DNA of 64,000 nt from contig NC_132972.1 in NCBI RefSeq assembly GCF_047496725.1, positions 14,275,001 to 14,339,000 of the forward strand, written 5' to 3'. Shown one piece after another: positions 22,727 through 37,300 of this stretch. This DNA comes from Anoplolepis gracilipes. Lineage: Eukaryota > Arthropoda > Insecta > Hymenoptera > Formicidae. The notes beneath the pieces are model-generated. The model was not told the origin of the DNA, did no database searches, and worked only from the letters and a program-made list of their open reading frames with translations. Positions within the stretch are counted from its first letter, which is position 1; each line of letters opens with the position of its first letter. Made by a program: the position numbers and the translations under genes.

Positions 22727-22800
22727 TATACCGTTAAATATTTTCAACAGATGTTTAAAATTCGATGGCAATAGCTAAGTAAAATTACATTTTTTCAAGT
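22462..22800 (-). promoter_or_regulatory. Upstream region of the JHEH-like gene
   Basis: This is AT-rich sequence upstream of the start codon. An initiator-like TCAGTA lies at 22560-22555, about 97 nt before the ATG, with no convincing TATA box about 30 nt further up. On the plus strand CAAAGTCAAAGTCAAAGT (22612-22629) is a hexamer direct repeat resembling degenerate nuclear-receptor half-sites. A long (TA)n tract follows at 22679-22725. Promoter function is inferred from position only. Confidence 0.25.
22679..22725. repeat. (TA)n microsatellite
   Basis: About 23 TA units, some 220 bp upstream of the JHEH-like start codon. Confidence 0.95.
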
Positions 22801-25222
22801 ATTGATAAAAATTTAATAATTACGCTTCAATATACATACGCTGTATATATGTATACATATATGTATAAAATATTGTCCAATTAGAGAAATTCCATTTCTA
22901 AGATATTAAAATTTTCAAGTAATATATTAAGAAAATTTCGAAATATATTTGTGGAAAAATGGGATATGATGTACACAACCGTAGGATTCAATCAAAACAA
23001 TAACAAATACATATATTTCTCGAAATGTGATACAATAGGTTTCTTGTGTTGGTGGTCATATCTAATTTTTCTTTTGCTTTCCATATTTTGTTAAAATAGA
23101 TCGGACGATTATTTATATCGAAGACGCGGCGGTGTCCTTTATTTTATTTTCTTACCTTTCTATTTGGAGTAAATCCGGTGGCCGCGTCTGTCGCGCTTAC
23201 TACATATATATAACTCTCTACTATTTTATTTATTACTATCATCGGATTGCAGTGCATGTCAATCATGCTAATGCGCTTTTTATAGGTCAGTAACTTGTGC
23301 CGAGATCCACATCATATCGCACATTCAGCATCATTAATGGCGTGATCGAAAAATAATCAATTCTATTTGTAACAATAATACGATCGATTTTCGATAATAC
23401 AAATCTTGTTTCCTGCCCATGATAAGAAAAATTATTTTAGATATTTTAAAATCATGTTATATGTAATTATATGTGTATAAATATTGTACGCACGAAAAGA
23501 TAGTTTTTCCTTTTTGCAAAATTTCATGTTGCCCTTAATGATGACGAGCGTGCGTGAAAAGCAGAACATATATCGCACGAACTTGATATTGGCTCGCGTT
23601 AATCTTTAAGTATAGATATTGCAAATAATTAAAAACTTCCCTGCAATCTACGTTATACCTTTTATAAGAATGACGTGAGAAATTTCGTATACAATCAAAC
23701 GCGAAATTTCGTTCTCTTTATTAAGCTTTTACGCCGCAATATCATACTATTTTCTTCTCTTTAATTCATTGCGTCGGAATGAAAAGTCATGCAATGATTA
23801 TCTTATCAGATAACGCTAATTTACGGTATTACATTTCTGGAAAGTAAAATTTTGTGCCGCTACCGAAATTATATATACGATTGTAGATCGGTAAAGACAT
23901 TTGCTTTTGCCGACGCCAGATATCGATTTAATAATTCACCGCTTGTTCAATTAATCGCCATATGTGCAGTATTTCTTTGTCAAAATGCGCAAGGCAATCG
24001 TGGAAAATTGTGATCAAACGATTTCGCGCGCGATTTTTAGTAAATCATTTTAATTACAATATAATTACGATAAATCATCAATCAACAATGAGATCAATGC
24101 GATCACACGTATGCGCATCACTTTATTTGATATCTGTATATGTATTTTTAAATATGTATCATCGGCATAGCATCTTTTTGCCGTTCGTGTAGAACTGACT
24201 TTAGTTCGCTAGATCTTCTCTTTTATGTAATATAAAATTAATATAATTTATTTAATATAATTACTCTCTCTTATTTTAAAATATTATGACATTTTAACGG
24301 CAGATAATATTGATGACTTAAGTGTAGAAAAGTATTTATTATTGGCAAATTTTTTAATAATATAAGATATATTATAAGAAAAAATGACTAATTTCGCATA
24401 CGATATTATATACTCGATATTTCAATAACTGTCTATTCTCTCTACGTTGCAATACAAGTTGCAGTAATTTATTTTACAGTAATGGAAAATATATAACCAT
24501 TCCAAGATTTTAAATAAGGCACATATATTTATTACATATTTTTCACCTTGAAAACATACGAGATTATGTTTATGTGTAGATCAAGAACGCGATCATTAAT
24601 CCGATGTAAGAGCTTATAATCTGCTTAGATGTGAAAAAAACGAGATATATGTACATATGTATATACGCATAACTCCAAACGTGCATATGATTAGTTTCCA
24701 TGTTGATACTTGAGACACACGTGGCTAATGAATCATGGCGTTTTTCCATACTGATGAGTTATCTTGCTCGACTCTCAACAAAACTAAAGAACCTGAAGTA
24801 AAGATACGTCAGTTACAAAGAAAATTAATCTCGCGGTGCACACGTTTGTGTGCAACTTTTGCTCGTCTTAATAATCGTAAAAAAAGAAATATTTTTTTAA
24901 ACAAGAATTCCAAAAGATAATAAATTATATTATTGTTTGACTTTATTAACTAATGTATTATACATTAATTGTTTTACAAAAACAATGCATTTTCAAAGCA
25001 ATCGAAATCGTATAATATATTTATATATTCTAAGTGTTTCACTATTTGTTAATTTATTCTATAATTGATGGTATCATATTAATTAGATGTTTATTTCTAA
25101 TTTTATTATATAATACGTAAAGTTTTGTAAGAAATAATGGAAATTACTAAATTGTTTATGAAATTTGTGTTTGCGTGAATTTGCTTCTCTTCTCAGCCCA
25201 TAGTTTGGATTAGATGTCTCGA
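22801..25222. other. AT-rich desert
   Basis: No gene seen. An inverted pair AGACGCGGC (23122) and GCCGCGTCT (23182) marks a small GC-richer patch. The frames at 23962-24192 and 24735-24920 (plus) are short and unrecognised. Confidence 0.55.
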
Positions 25223-25294
25223 ATGCACGAAGTTCTCGAGGTCTTCATGCTTCCGGGAGTTATTATTTCCGACAATGGGACAATTCCTGAATAG
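25223..25294 (+). mobile_element. Remnant of a retroelement integrase core
   Basis: A short frame reads MHEVLEVFMLPGVIISDNGT before PE-stop. This matches the integrase signature around the second catalytic Asp of LTR retrotransposons (x-LP-x-x-I/V-x-SDNG-T-x-F). The downstream Phe and the E of the DDE triad are not recovered and the frame breaks at once, so this is a small dead fragment. No long terminal repeats or other pol motifs were seen nearby. Confidence 0.4.
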
Positions 25295-28290
25295 ATCCAG
25301 CAAACAAGCACGCAAGCAGCTAACAATATACGATCTTACATTTCGTAATTCTTTATAACTCCATTATTGTAGCACATGATGAACGGACATTGCTCTTTGT
25401 ATAAATTTAGAAAACATAAATTTTATGGAAAACGTGTAATCAATGTTGCAGTATCTACTTTTTTAATTTGTAATATATATATAGTCATTTATATTAGTTT
25501 TTACACACAATATTTTTGGAACCATAAATCTTCTCTTAGAAGATTAAAAAAGTAATTTTAGCTTGAAACACATATTGGATTTTATTTAAATTTATATTTG
25601 CTTTGTGAAGAACAGCACCAATATTTAATACAATTTAAATTGCAAAAAAGTAGGAATTATAATTATGACTAATTACACAGAATACATATTTAGTGCACAT
25701 AAAACAGCAGAGATTTGTCATTTTCAGTCTCTCAATAATAAGTGAGATTATAATTTTTAAGTTATATTTTTTTGTAAATACATATTCTTGTCGCAAAAAA
25801 AAAAAACATAAGTTAAATGGTATATACAGTCGTATCAGGCCGTTGTATCTCGCGGAAAGAATATTTTCTTCGCTTTTCGCTCTATCAATATATTTTACAC
25901 GGTTATTTATGTACTTAGAATACCACGCTAGAAATAATTTCCACGATATTGCGCCATGAGACATCGCCTTGTCTTGTATCACGCCACGGCATTTAGATCG
26001 AAAGTCTATCGAGTCGATCTCGTACGAAAAGATTAATTTACCCATTAGCAGTGAATAATAACCGTTATTAGCTATGCACGATGCTCATGTACAACAAATA
26101 GCCGTTAATAATGATTATAATAGTACCAGCAGCGCATCCCCGCAGAACATCTCGCAGAAGTATTTGCAAAATTTGTTCACTGGAGGAAACCTTTACTCTC
26201 GTTGATATTTTGATGATAAACAGTTCAGTGAGTGACTTTTAATTCGTATTTCAAGAAGAAATACGTGGCAGAGCGATCAAATGGATGTTATATTAGATAA
26301 ATATTATATCGTCTTCTGTTTAATCTGAAACATTCACATCAGAGAAGATTAATAGCTCGGCTGCAAGCTCATGATTTGTTATTTGCTCTATAGTTACATA
26401 ATGGTATTGGTCAAATAAAGTATTATCAAGAATCTATTCCTATGATTACGCGTGTGATTCGCACGACTCGCATGGTCATGAGGAAAACCAAAGAATTAAT
26501 GAGTTAATATTTTCATTTCGCATTAATATACTGTAATATGTTGAAGTGAATACGAATGCCCTAAGGAAGGAAACGTTGCGGTCATCAACGAAGCGAGTAA
26601 CCTTCCTTTCACGGAAATTCTTGAAGAATGATTTAATCACATCTTTCATGCAAGCAAAATTAAAAAATGATGTGAAAAAAATAGCAGAGTGAATATAAAA
26701 CATATCGCGATATAAACAAGACAAAATCACAATATATGTAAAAAATTTTAAAAAATTTCTCTTCAAGAAAAGTTTTGTTAATAAATCAGATATCATAAGT
26801 ACGAATAACGAATATGCGTATAATGAATTCTAGTGAGATTAAAGTTATTTTCAATGTATATTTACAGAGATATAAAAAATGGCATACAGTGACCGTATCG
26901 CGATTCCTACTTCATGATTCTTTGCACTTCTTACTTAACATATTAGCTGTTTGATCATTCGTAAAAATGCATTCACATTAGACGGAAAGATGAGTCTTCT
27001 ATTTTACGCATTTGATGCAACTGGATAATTGTATATTAATTTTTGAGTCATCAACTGGATAGATTCGAGGTCATATTAATGACACGACTACAACATCGCG
27101 AATAGATTTGTTGGTATTCAGCATTGCCACAAGTATGTATGCGATATAATGCGCGTGCTACGATCGAAATGAAAATGGAAATATGGTTTCGTTTGGCAAA
27201 AACTAATCACAATGTGGTTACATATCGAGATATCCATTTATAACCGAATGTTTGTCAGGAATGTATTGGTAAAATATTGCGTACAATATTTTAGTATTAT
27301 AAAAAAAATAAGACTAATATGCAAATAGTCTATTTATACATTTAAATTAGATTAAAAAGAACATTTCTTGTTAAACATGATACTTGTATCCGGATGAAGC
27401 GTTAACCATTCCATTAAAAGGTCTTGCATACCATCACCGAGCAGCCAAGATAATCGTGCTTCAGAGCGAACAAGATGGAAGGTGCAAGAATTAATGATTG
27501 CTGTGAAGATCGTGATGGAAGATGCAAGAATTAATGGTTGCAGTCATGGCTCTTAGGTTCGATGTTTTCATTATATCTCCGAACGGTGCAACAGATTGCG
27601 GATTTAGAAATAGCGAAACACGATGATCTCAAGCTTCTTATTTTTACAGAATCTATTTTCACGCCCGATAGTGTGAACGTGATTAATATTTAATCGGATA
27701 ATGTTAAAATAACTTGATCAATAAGTTTCTATGTTAATATATTTGCAATAATATTGACGAGGCGATCGAGATAATAAATGAGATATAAATATGTATATGT
27801 TTTAATAGATGGCTTTTTGTAAAAATATGACTGTTTGTTTCTGAAACATTATCTTTCTTTTCATCATTTGAATATTTCGAATTATTAAATTAATCACATA
27901 ATTCTAGTAAGCTTGAAAATAACTGAAAGCTAAGCAAAATTATGTCAAAGAACTATGTCATGTATTTTTTAATCTTAAGAATAATCAATATTTTTCTTCC
28001 TCACTTGATAAGTTATCATGTCCATCGTTACAACATTTCACATATATATACATTAATCAAGAACTGATTAATCTCGACAGATGTCAGTATTGGAAATGAG
28101 CGTTTCCGTGATAAATACAGATTTGACGTATGTATTTTATCTCCTCAAACAAAAAATTTACCTCATTTAAAATATTATATAATGCCGGTTGATCTATATC
28201 AAATGGATATCGAAAATGATAATTCTGTTTATATGGACAGAAAAACGAAAATGTTTCAAAGAGCGACATTGATAAGGTCGTACAAATAAA
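25295..28290. other. AT-rich desert with a 40-bp tandem duplication
   Basis: No gene is supported; frames such as 26045-25635 and 26796-26476 (minus) have AT-driven composition. At 27474-27545 a 40-bp unit beginning GATGGAAGGTGCAAGAATTA occurs twice in tandem, with about 28 of 32 compared bases identical. Confidence 0.5.
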
Positions 28291-29660
28291 TTTTTGAGAT
28301 TAAGGGGGGATTTCGGGATCTTTTGCGAAGGTCTGAGAGAGTGATGGGGGAGCGTGACTATTCTCACGCTGTAGCAAGAGGTTGTGGAACAACGCGCGCA
28401 CATGCGTTCGTATACACCTATAAAATGTGTGTGTATATGTGTCTGTGTAGTATGGAACTATGCAACGGTTACAGGTTCTGGACTCTCGAGAGTCGACTAA
28501 TGAACACAAAACATGTCAACAGCCGTGGGAAGTCGGTAGAGTGAGCGCCGAGCCTTCTCGGTCGGTCGATGTTTGCGCTCTATCGAGGAAGCCGATGTAG
28601 AAGCCAAGGAGTCTCAGACCACTTACCAGAAAGACCGCTATGCACGAATCCATTTCTGTTAATAGTTGTGCGCTACAGTTGGCTCATTGTGAGCAAAAAT
28701 TGCAGACGAAGAAGCGTGTGCTCCACATTTTTCTTTCATTTTAGAACTTACTTTTATCTGGCTATGTTGTTGAAAATTCAAAGAATCCGAAATAAATATT
28801 TATATCAATTTTCAATTAATATAATGCAATGCGGTGAATATCGTTTAATATCTGCAAGTGTATGTAAATAAGTATCTTTTTTTCTTTTATTACATTTACA
28901 GGGAAATTTTTCGCATGCTGAGGAGATCTTGTTACACGAAAAACTCAAAGTAAAATGTGTATAAATAAGTTAACCATTCGAATCTTGAAGTTCTGAAATA
29001 TTCACGAAAGTGATATGTATATATGTGTATCGGGAAAAAACATATTTCGACTTGAAAATATTTCCGATAATTAATCCAGCTCCCGCTTTTAGTTAGAGAG
29101 ACAAGATATTCCTATGACGCTCGCTGAAAATCCGTCTCTATCGGCATTTGCGCAACGGTTGATGCAGGAAATGTCTGCCAGTAATTCACAGTCCTTTGTC
29201 ATGTCGCGCGTTATTGTTGGCTCGAGCCTCACCCGGCGACGAGAATCATTCGTGAGCAACCACCATCTAGCCGCGCCGACCGTGGCTAGCTTTAACAGTG
29301 TGTTCACCTCGTGGTTTATTTGCCAATGTAATTGCCATCGGGCGCGCCATTCTCCACACCTGGTGGAGTGGCCCATACCTTTGATAGTCGCGGTCGGACT
29401 CTCGCACACCAAAGCTTGTGTCTATGTATATATATCAGAGAGAAAGAGAGAGATAGAGATAGAGATAGAGAGAGAAAAAGAGAGAGAGCACAGCATCACG
29501 TACAGTACACGTAAGTGTGCACTCGAGTAGAGCCGCTGTGGTATCCGCTAAGCTGTAGAGAGACCCATGTTCATGTTTCACATGTGATCGTGCACGCGCG
29601 AATCCGAGAAATGATGACATACCGACTTCTAGCTCATACGTTTAACGGATGCCTGCAGAT
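28291..29660. other. GC-richer unique islands
   Basis: Unique sequence at 28300-28650 and 29090-29420, then a GA/GATA-rich purine tract at 29430-29490. The 138-codon plus frame 29114-29530 and the 107-codon minus frame 29412-29089 overlap and have no domain. Composition and uniqueness suggest conserved non-coding DNA rather than exons. Confidence 0.4.
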
Positions 29661-30300
29661 GTGAAATTATCACGGACATGTTCGGAGTATGAATCTAGAT
29701 TAATGAAACATGGATAAACTGATCGAGATAGTCGATAAATAAAACGACGCACAGATGCATAAATATATTTATTTATTTATGCAGTAGTTTGTAAATTTTT
29801 TATATGTATATTTTTAAACCACAGTAAAGAAAATCTCATATTTAAAAAAAGACAAATATTTATGACTAAGTCAACATGTTTATATATTCTCTATTAATAA
29901 GTGTGCAAGACTCAAGGTTTTGCTGTTCTTAAAGATTTATAAATTTTAAATATTTATATGTTGTTTTTTTTTTTTTTTTGGGGGGGGGGCAGAATTAATT
30001 TCTGAACAGAGAGCGGGAGAGATGACTTAAAACAAACACATATTTTAATTATTTTAAATTTAAATAAGATATATTTTCAAAATGATTACTAACCAGATTA
30101 AACAGATTAATTATTACCATTGATTCTTTATTGATTATTTACAAATCTTTTCACGCAACATGTATTATACATTTATTAATATAAAGAACATATAATTCTA
30201 AACATGAGAATTGAATACATCTTATATGGTTATGCTAATGTACCTACTCATACGTATACTTGACTATACAGACATAGTCGTTAAAAGCGATTGTATAGGT
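29661..30300. other. AT-rich spacer with a T16-G10 homopolymer junction
   Basis: A run of 16 T then 10 G at 29964-29989. Nothing else is seen. Confidence 0.6.
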
Positions 30301-31500
30301 AAAAGAGGTTCACGCGCGCGCGAAATCTCTTCGCGCATGGACATACGAGGGCTTCCACGTGCACACGCTGCCGACTTCCGGGTCGTCGGTCGAAGTAACC
30401 TGGACACAGCGAAGAACTCCCTGAAGAAACCGGCGTAAAAAGATTAGAGAATGCGACGAAGGAGGTATGTGGGAAAACATGAACATAATGAGCAACCGGT
30501 GACGTACGTCACCGTCCATTGCCGGGTGGAAGAACAATGGCATACACTCGCGGTCTCTTCTAAGGAAACAATTTAAGCAACGACCGGGGGGAATCGCGCG
30601 GTAATCCCTCAGCTTCCGCATCCTTGGACTTTTAGTCTCCATCTCCCTCTGATTGTGAGACTGTGATGGCTTTTGCAACGCCGCTTGTTCAGATAAACAT
30701 ACCTTTACGTTAAAATGTTTACTAATTTTTTAACTTTTTAATCTCTTTCTAACACATTATATATACATATATAATTTAACTCTATTTCTTTATTATACAT
30801 TTAAAATTTACGTGTATCTATATATCTTTACTAAAGTAATTATTTTTAATTAATGGCTTTTCTGATGAATTATTCTTTATTAAATTTTTAAATATTTTAT
30901 ATAAGATTTTTTTTCGATTAACGTTGCTATTTAGTGAATAAACTGCAATTATAAGCGCAGAGCTTCCTCTCCATTAGGAACTGTAAAACTTATGTTCATT
31001 AAATCATTCTAATTAAATCTCTTAACAGGATTATCAAAAATAGCGATAATCAATTTAAATATTTAATAAATCGAGAATGTATATCTTTATTACTGAAAAT
31101 TAATGAAGATATCCGATCGTTAGGTTAAGCAAAATTTAAAGCAGAAAAAGAGAAATAATTCTATAAAATTTCCATAAAATATATCAATAAATCGGTATTA
31201 CAGAGGCTAGATCTCGCCAATGAAACGATCGACGATCGTCAAGAATGTTTCTACGAACGGTTTTGTTAGTCCGAGAAGCTTCATAAAACCTTTCTGATTA
31301 TCTCGCGAATCAAGATGACCTGCGGTACTTGGAGGATCGTAACGATCGCCTGGATCATGCTCCCTGCGCCTGGGTAGATGCAAGAATACCCGGCAAAAGG
31401 TAACTGATTGCTTTTGCCTCGCGGAAAGGACCTAACGGGAAGAATCATCTGCCCTGCACGTCTAAGAGGCCGAGAGGCAGAAGAGTACATTCTTAACGAG
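30301..31500. other. Two GC-richer patches around an AT-rich stretch
   Basis: Patch one (30301-30680) has overlapping frames without domains. Patch two (31200-31500) has an acceptor-like TTTTGTTAG at 31261-31269 and two possible donors (G|GTAGAT at 31374, AAAAG|GTAACT at 31400). One frame gives MTCGTWRIVTIAWIMLPAPG from ATG 31315, which is signal-peptide-like. This is too little to call a gene. Confidence 0.3.
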
Positions 31501-33780
31501 AAAATATACTATATTGTACAATACATTGTACAACAAGAGAAATCCGTATATGTGAAGGATATCAATGTGAAAATTAAGTTTTACATATAAGTCGTTTGAA
31601 ACTACTTGTATGATCCGTTAGTAATCTTAAGAAATTTTCGAAATAAATTTTCTAGACTTTATTCTCTTTTATTTGTATTTTACAGAGATAAAAAAGAGCA
31701 GAAATATATTATATATTGCAACTTAAATAAGCCTCGCGATAAGGCCATTACGAAACAAGAATAATACTACACTTTTGCTTTGATCGATTTTCCAAATTGG
31801 ATATCGTATAGGTAGAGATTTTACACATTGACACGGGACACTCGAAGTCTGTGTAATGCCTTAACACGTCTAGTCGCCTACTTTTCGAGTATATTCGCGA
31901 CGTATGTATATAGAACTTCGTATACAACTTGAGGTGCGTTTATGACGCCAAGTATATATATATACGTGTCCATTGCAGGCTTACAGAGAGGTACTCCCGC
32001 ATGTGTGTTTGTGTGTGTGGGGCCAGCCACGCTTTTGCACATATATACAATCACAAACATACACGTGTCCTGAGTGCAGCCGATGTTATTAGGTCGCGCG
32101 GCGAATTGCAACACACACCCAGGTGTGTTTTGCAACGCGCTTCGATAACCGATATGCCGTTTGAGCTGCTATCAGGGTGTCTAAAACCGCATATAGGAGC
32201 GCATTCAACAGTCGTGTAAACACTGTGTGTGAGACTCTTCTCGACGTACCTTCCTCTGGTATCTCCTCTTATCTGCTACTCGACGTCGCGGCCGTATTAC
32301 GCCACGAGTGTGTTTCTTAATGCGTTCTCTTTTTCGCTCTATTCTCATGGAAAGGAGAATAGCGTTTTACCATAAAATTCACTGATGTATTCATATAATA
32401 CGCAAATGGAAACTTTGCAAAAATCGACAAATGTGTATGTTTAATTAATAATTTCTAATTAGCCATTTTATTTTGAAAACGGAAAGAGATAAATAAGAAA
32501 TAAATTATTAAAGATTAACTTTTTAACAAATTCTTCGTAAAAATTTTGTCACATGCTCTTTAAATAAATGTTTTATAAGAAAATAACGAGGGGACTCTTT
32601 TTTTTTTTTAATGTGTTGAATGAAACTTAATAATTAAATAATTTTTAATAATTTTTTCTGTAGTCTATTCTGTAACGCATTCAAGATATTTTACAAAATT
32701 TGATAGGCGTTAGAAATAGAAATTTCTCAAAACTTATTGTTACGATTTTATACAAATTGATATTTTGTAATGAAAATATACACGCTAATCAGTGCATCGA
32801 GTGCACCGATTTATGAAAGGAATATAATTTCATTCTACTCTGTTGCGAAATGCAAAACCCCGTTTTACCACGTTCAATGACGTTTGGTAACCTATCACGT
32901 TAGTTGAAGGATTAATGACGAAAGTCGGTGACGAGTGACTGACATCCCATAATTTCATATGAAATAACAAACGCGTTACATGTGGAAAACAAACAACTCG
33001 TTGTTTCGATTAAGCATGACGTGTTATCGTGCGATCACGATATCTCTGAGTTCAAGACTTTGCCTCGGAGTTATATTATATTAAGTTAAGCCAGGGTGTA
33101 CTATTAAATTATGAATTAAAATAATTGCAGCTTTGCGTTCGCCGTTAACGGATATCTTCGTGATATCAAATGTGCATACAAGCATCAGTGGTGCCGGTTT
33201 TAAAGAGCTGCAGGCCGGATTCTACGCGCCTACTTGACGAGGCTATTTACGTATCTAAAACTAAAAATAAATATTTCTAATCATAAACTCGATAACGCCC
33301 GAGTATAATCATACAATGTGTTTACGTATCATGTATATTCCTTTTCCTAACTTTTTCCAACACAAAGATTTTTCTTCTTATCGACTTTATAACAAAAGAG
33401 CAAAAAATAAAGTAAAAAATTTATACGATTTATACATACATGTATTATTATAGACTGATACACGCATTGTATTATGCGATTTCTCGGAAAATACTAACAT
33501 TAATTTTTTTTATTTAAGATTAAAGAACAAATAGGATATCACTTAAGGAAAATAATCGTCTTTACCTTTTTGAATAGAAATATCTCTTTCACATTATTCT
33601 GCATATAAAAATATTAAAAATATTAAAAAATCAAAAAAAGTGAACGATTTATGAAATATCTTATCTATGATAGAGGAAGCTAAACATGTAAAAAAAAGCG
33701 TTAATCAATTTGACTAATTTGCGATTACTATAAATTATATCAATTTTATTTTTCTTAAACATTAGATCGTAATTGAGAGA
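31501..33780. other. Mixed stretch without a gene
   Basis: Contains a degenerate GT-rich tract near 31998-32020 and a GC-richer segment at 31930-32340. CAGGGTGT occurs at 32174 and 33096 (and again at 63073), without recognisable element ends around it. Confidence 0.5.
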
Positions 33781-34300
33781 GAAGCAACACATTTGTGTTC
33801 TCAATATTAATCAATGCCGGCAACTTGGTTTAAATCGACAAAGCAACTACGGGTTTTATAATGAACGGGACAATAATTTATATTCTTAGACAGCGTACAG
33901 AATGCGGCAAGAGTATCTTCGGTATAATTAAAGCCTTACTGCGCGGCAATCGAAAGGCACGATAGTAAATAGACGTGGTGCTATCCGTACGTGGGCTAAT
34001 GAGACCGCGATGTCGCAAATATTTAAGGAAAAATGTGGTGGTTAACCTTTTCGACCGATAAATTGAATTCCCATTAATGCTGATTACACGCGGTCGCAGT
34101 CGGTCTGTCTTTTAATACTTGGCAAAGACACGCACGTCCTCCTTTGCACGGGCGATATTATCTTTATCAGAAAGGCATAAATTCTCGCAGTTATCTTGAT
34201 TCGCGTTCATTACACCTGTTGATGCCGATAAAGTCATTAATAGACTCTTAATAAACAAGCGAAATTGTCCCGGATAAATTTCATCTGCATTCCGCACTTT
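33781..34300. other. GC-richer unique patch
   Basis: Unique sequence. A 61-codon minus frame 34297-34112 has normal-looking composition but no recognised family and no clear splice sites. A conserved non-coding element is the simpler reading. Confidence 0.35.
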
Positions 34301-37300
34301 TTGTATGTAAATATGTATTTTTAATTGTAACAGTTATAGATATTAAAATAGTAAAAAACGTATAGTTTTTTAAGTCAAAATGAGATATGAATAATCTTCT
34401 AGATAATCAATTTTTTTTTTTAGAAAATCAGTTAATTTTAAGTTAAATGTATGTATCTATAGAAGCCGGATATAAACATTTTTTCTTAATCTTTAACTGC
34501 ACTTTATTGAATATAAACGGAAATAAAAATACATTTAGGATAAACATAAATGTAAAACATAAGTTTCTAATGACACTGTGTGTCGAATAACACTTCATAT
34601 ATCAATTGATACACCTTGTTTACTTACTTGTTTATTTTTACAATTGATTTTTGATAACAGCTTGTATCCTCCGCCGAGTGTTTTGAGTGTATCGAATAAA
34701 ATGTAGAATATCGTACTCAATATAAATATCTACTGATATTATGTCATTGGCATGATGAGAATTTTGTATGTGTAAAAAAGCATTGTTAAGAGCTAAACAA
34801 TATTAGTAATCGCAATTTGAATGCGATAGCTTTTGCACGTTTGATGATTTATATCATTTGAGTTGCTTATCGTATCTTGCATTTAATTAAAAAATTTTTC
34901 TGCATTAATTTAAAGCATTGACAAGATTATTCGAATAGATTATCGTCTTTTAAGGTATCTCTTTATTGTTCAGAAACTAGTTGTTATCTAGTAAGGTACA
35001 GATATACAGATATGTTTGGAACCATTCGAAGTACATAGACATAATTTCTCCTTTATATACATGCTTTTAACGAAACTATTTAGGATTCTCCATTAGACTC
35101 ACAATCTCTTTCTTTCTCTTTCTAATCCATTTCTTTTCTGCTCTACTACTTTTCCTCGCTGTTCCGATTGATCCATAGATGTTATGCATATGTATTATAT
35201 GTATATCTGATACTATATTATATGTATACATTATAGACATCGAGGGACAAAGAGGAAAAGAGAGAATCGTATCTCATTTGCTCGTACTGGTTTTCTCTAT
35301 TTTTTTTATCATAGATATCGCTCTCATACATTTTCATTCGGCCTTAACGTTCGGAAGAACGTTGAAGAGGAAAAAAAGAGACATAAAGGAATAGATACAG
35401 AAAAGATTTAATTCGGAGAAAGAAAGCTGAGGAAGAGTCAGAGCTCGAAGAAATGAGTCTTAGCCGCATCTTTATAAGCCTCTCTTAATAAGGACGTTCT
35501 GTTATCATTGGTATCAATCACATTAATCTTTCTAGAACACAGTTTAAACACATGACCGAAATCAGGTATTCGTTAACGACTTCGTTTACCGTTGTATGAC
35601 TGTACGATCGTATCTTTTTAAATATAACGAACGCATAACAGACATATATATATATATATATATACATTAAAAAATAGAAGCAAGCTTATCAAACTATAAG
35701 AGCTTCGATCATAAATCAAAGAATTGAAATATGAATTATCAGAATAATGAAATCATTATGATATAATAAAAAGAAAAAGAAAAAAGCGAAAGATAGAGAG
35801 AGAGAAATAAAGCAAAAAGATTATAAAAAGTTTTAAACCTGAAAAAAATATATGGTTTTAACCTGAAATATATAAACTGCGCACGTATGTACATATTTGT
35901 TCTACGAAGAAACACTAATAATAGACACGATTTTACATGTGCGTCAATTGTACACTCTTCATTGCGATCATATAGGCTCGTTATAACTGATTTATGTTTA
36001 ATATAATTGCGCCAGCATTCTCCGAACTTGTCCGACGTACCAAAAAGTACCGGATGATGAATGATGGTCGATGTTACCCGCCTGTTTGGCCGCAGAGGAC
36101 GAAGAGATGACGATAGAGAGTAGAAAGGATGAGAACGAAGAGACTCAAAGCGGGTCTTATCGCTTTCGAACGTACAGCTCAGAATATTTGAGAGAAAGTA
36201 CGCTTTGTTTTGAACAAAATTTTGAACCTATATGAAGAGAAACGTATTTCAAGACTATGCGAACGAAAACGTAATCTCAATAAATCAATCGATGTGACAT
36301 ATCACGCAGGTGAGATTATAATGAATTAAACACATACATACACACATATAATGTAGTACACATAAAATATATAAAAAAAAAACATACATATATATATATA
36401 CTTTGAAATACAGCAAGATTGCTGACCAAATCGATTTATCGACCAAATCGGTTTATAAAAATCCTTTATGAGTAAAGAATGAATTATTGAGATTCAAATT
36501 TATTATACTATACTTACTGCTCTCTCCTCTCTTCTAGATTATATATATTTTAGATACTTTATTTGAATATACGGAAACGTTGCAGCTATTTAATTTTGTT
36601 TCTGACACGATGACACGCTGTGAGATATAATAGTAATAAGTACTCGTTTTCTACACCTTGTTCGCTTATTCCATCTTTTTTACATAGTATTCCTTTTTAT
36701 CTCTTTAAGCTCTTTGTTCTTAAAGGAGATATGACGAGGAATATAATAAATTTGCTTTAACACTCTATTTTGGTATTCGCATCTTCTCCAACGTGCAATC
36801 TGCCACACGTATACAATTTCAGATGCACTTGATAACACGCGCTTTATTAAACGAGGTACATTATCATTCGGATGCATTGCAATGAAAATCTAATTCAAAG
36901 TTGAATCGTATAATATTATACAAGATAGACATACAAGTAAACGTATATGAATGCATTTAACTACAATGCAATTATTATAAGTAACGCAAATTTGTAAGTC
37001 TTTCAATATATATCTTATATTATTTTTTATAATATAATTTATTTGTTTGTTTTAACAAATAATAATATAATATTTTATGTTTCAACAATCGAATTAATTA
37101 ATTATGTTATAAAATAATCAACAGAATATGATAAAAAGCAATAGTTATTATGTATTTCATTCATTTTGAACAAAAATGCTTCCCATAGTCTCATGTATTG
37201 CCATTTCTGTTCGTGTATTCTACGGTCGACAAGATAAGAATTATCAGGGTTACGTGATGTGAAGACAGGAGTAAAAAAGTACGTCGTTTAATGCAATCGG

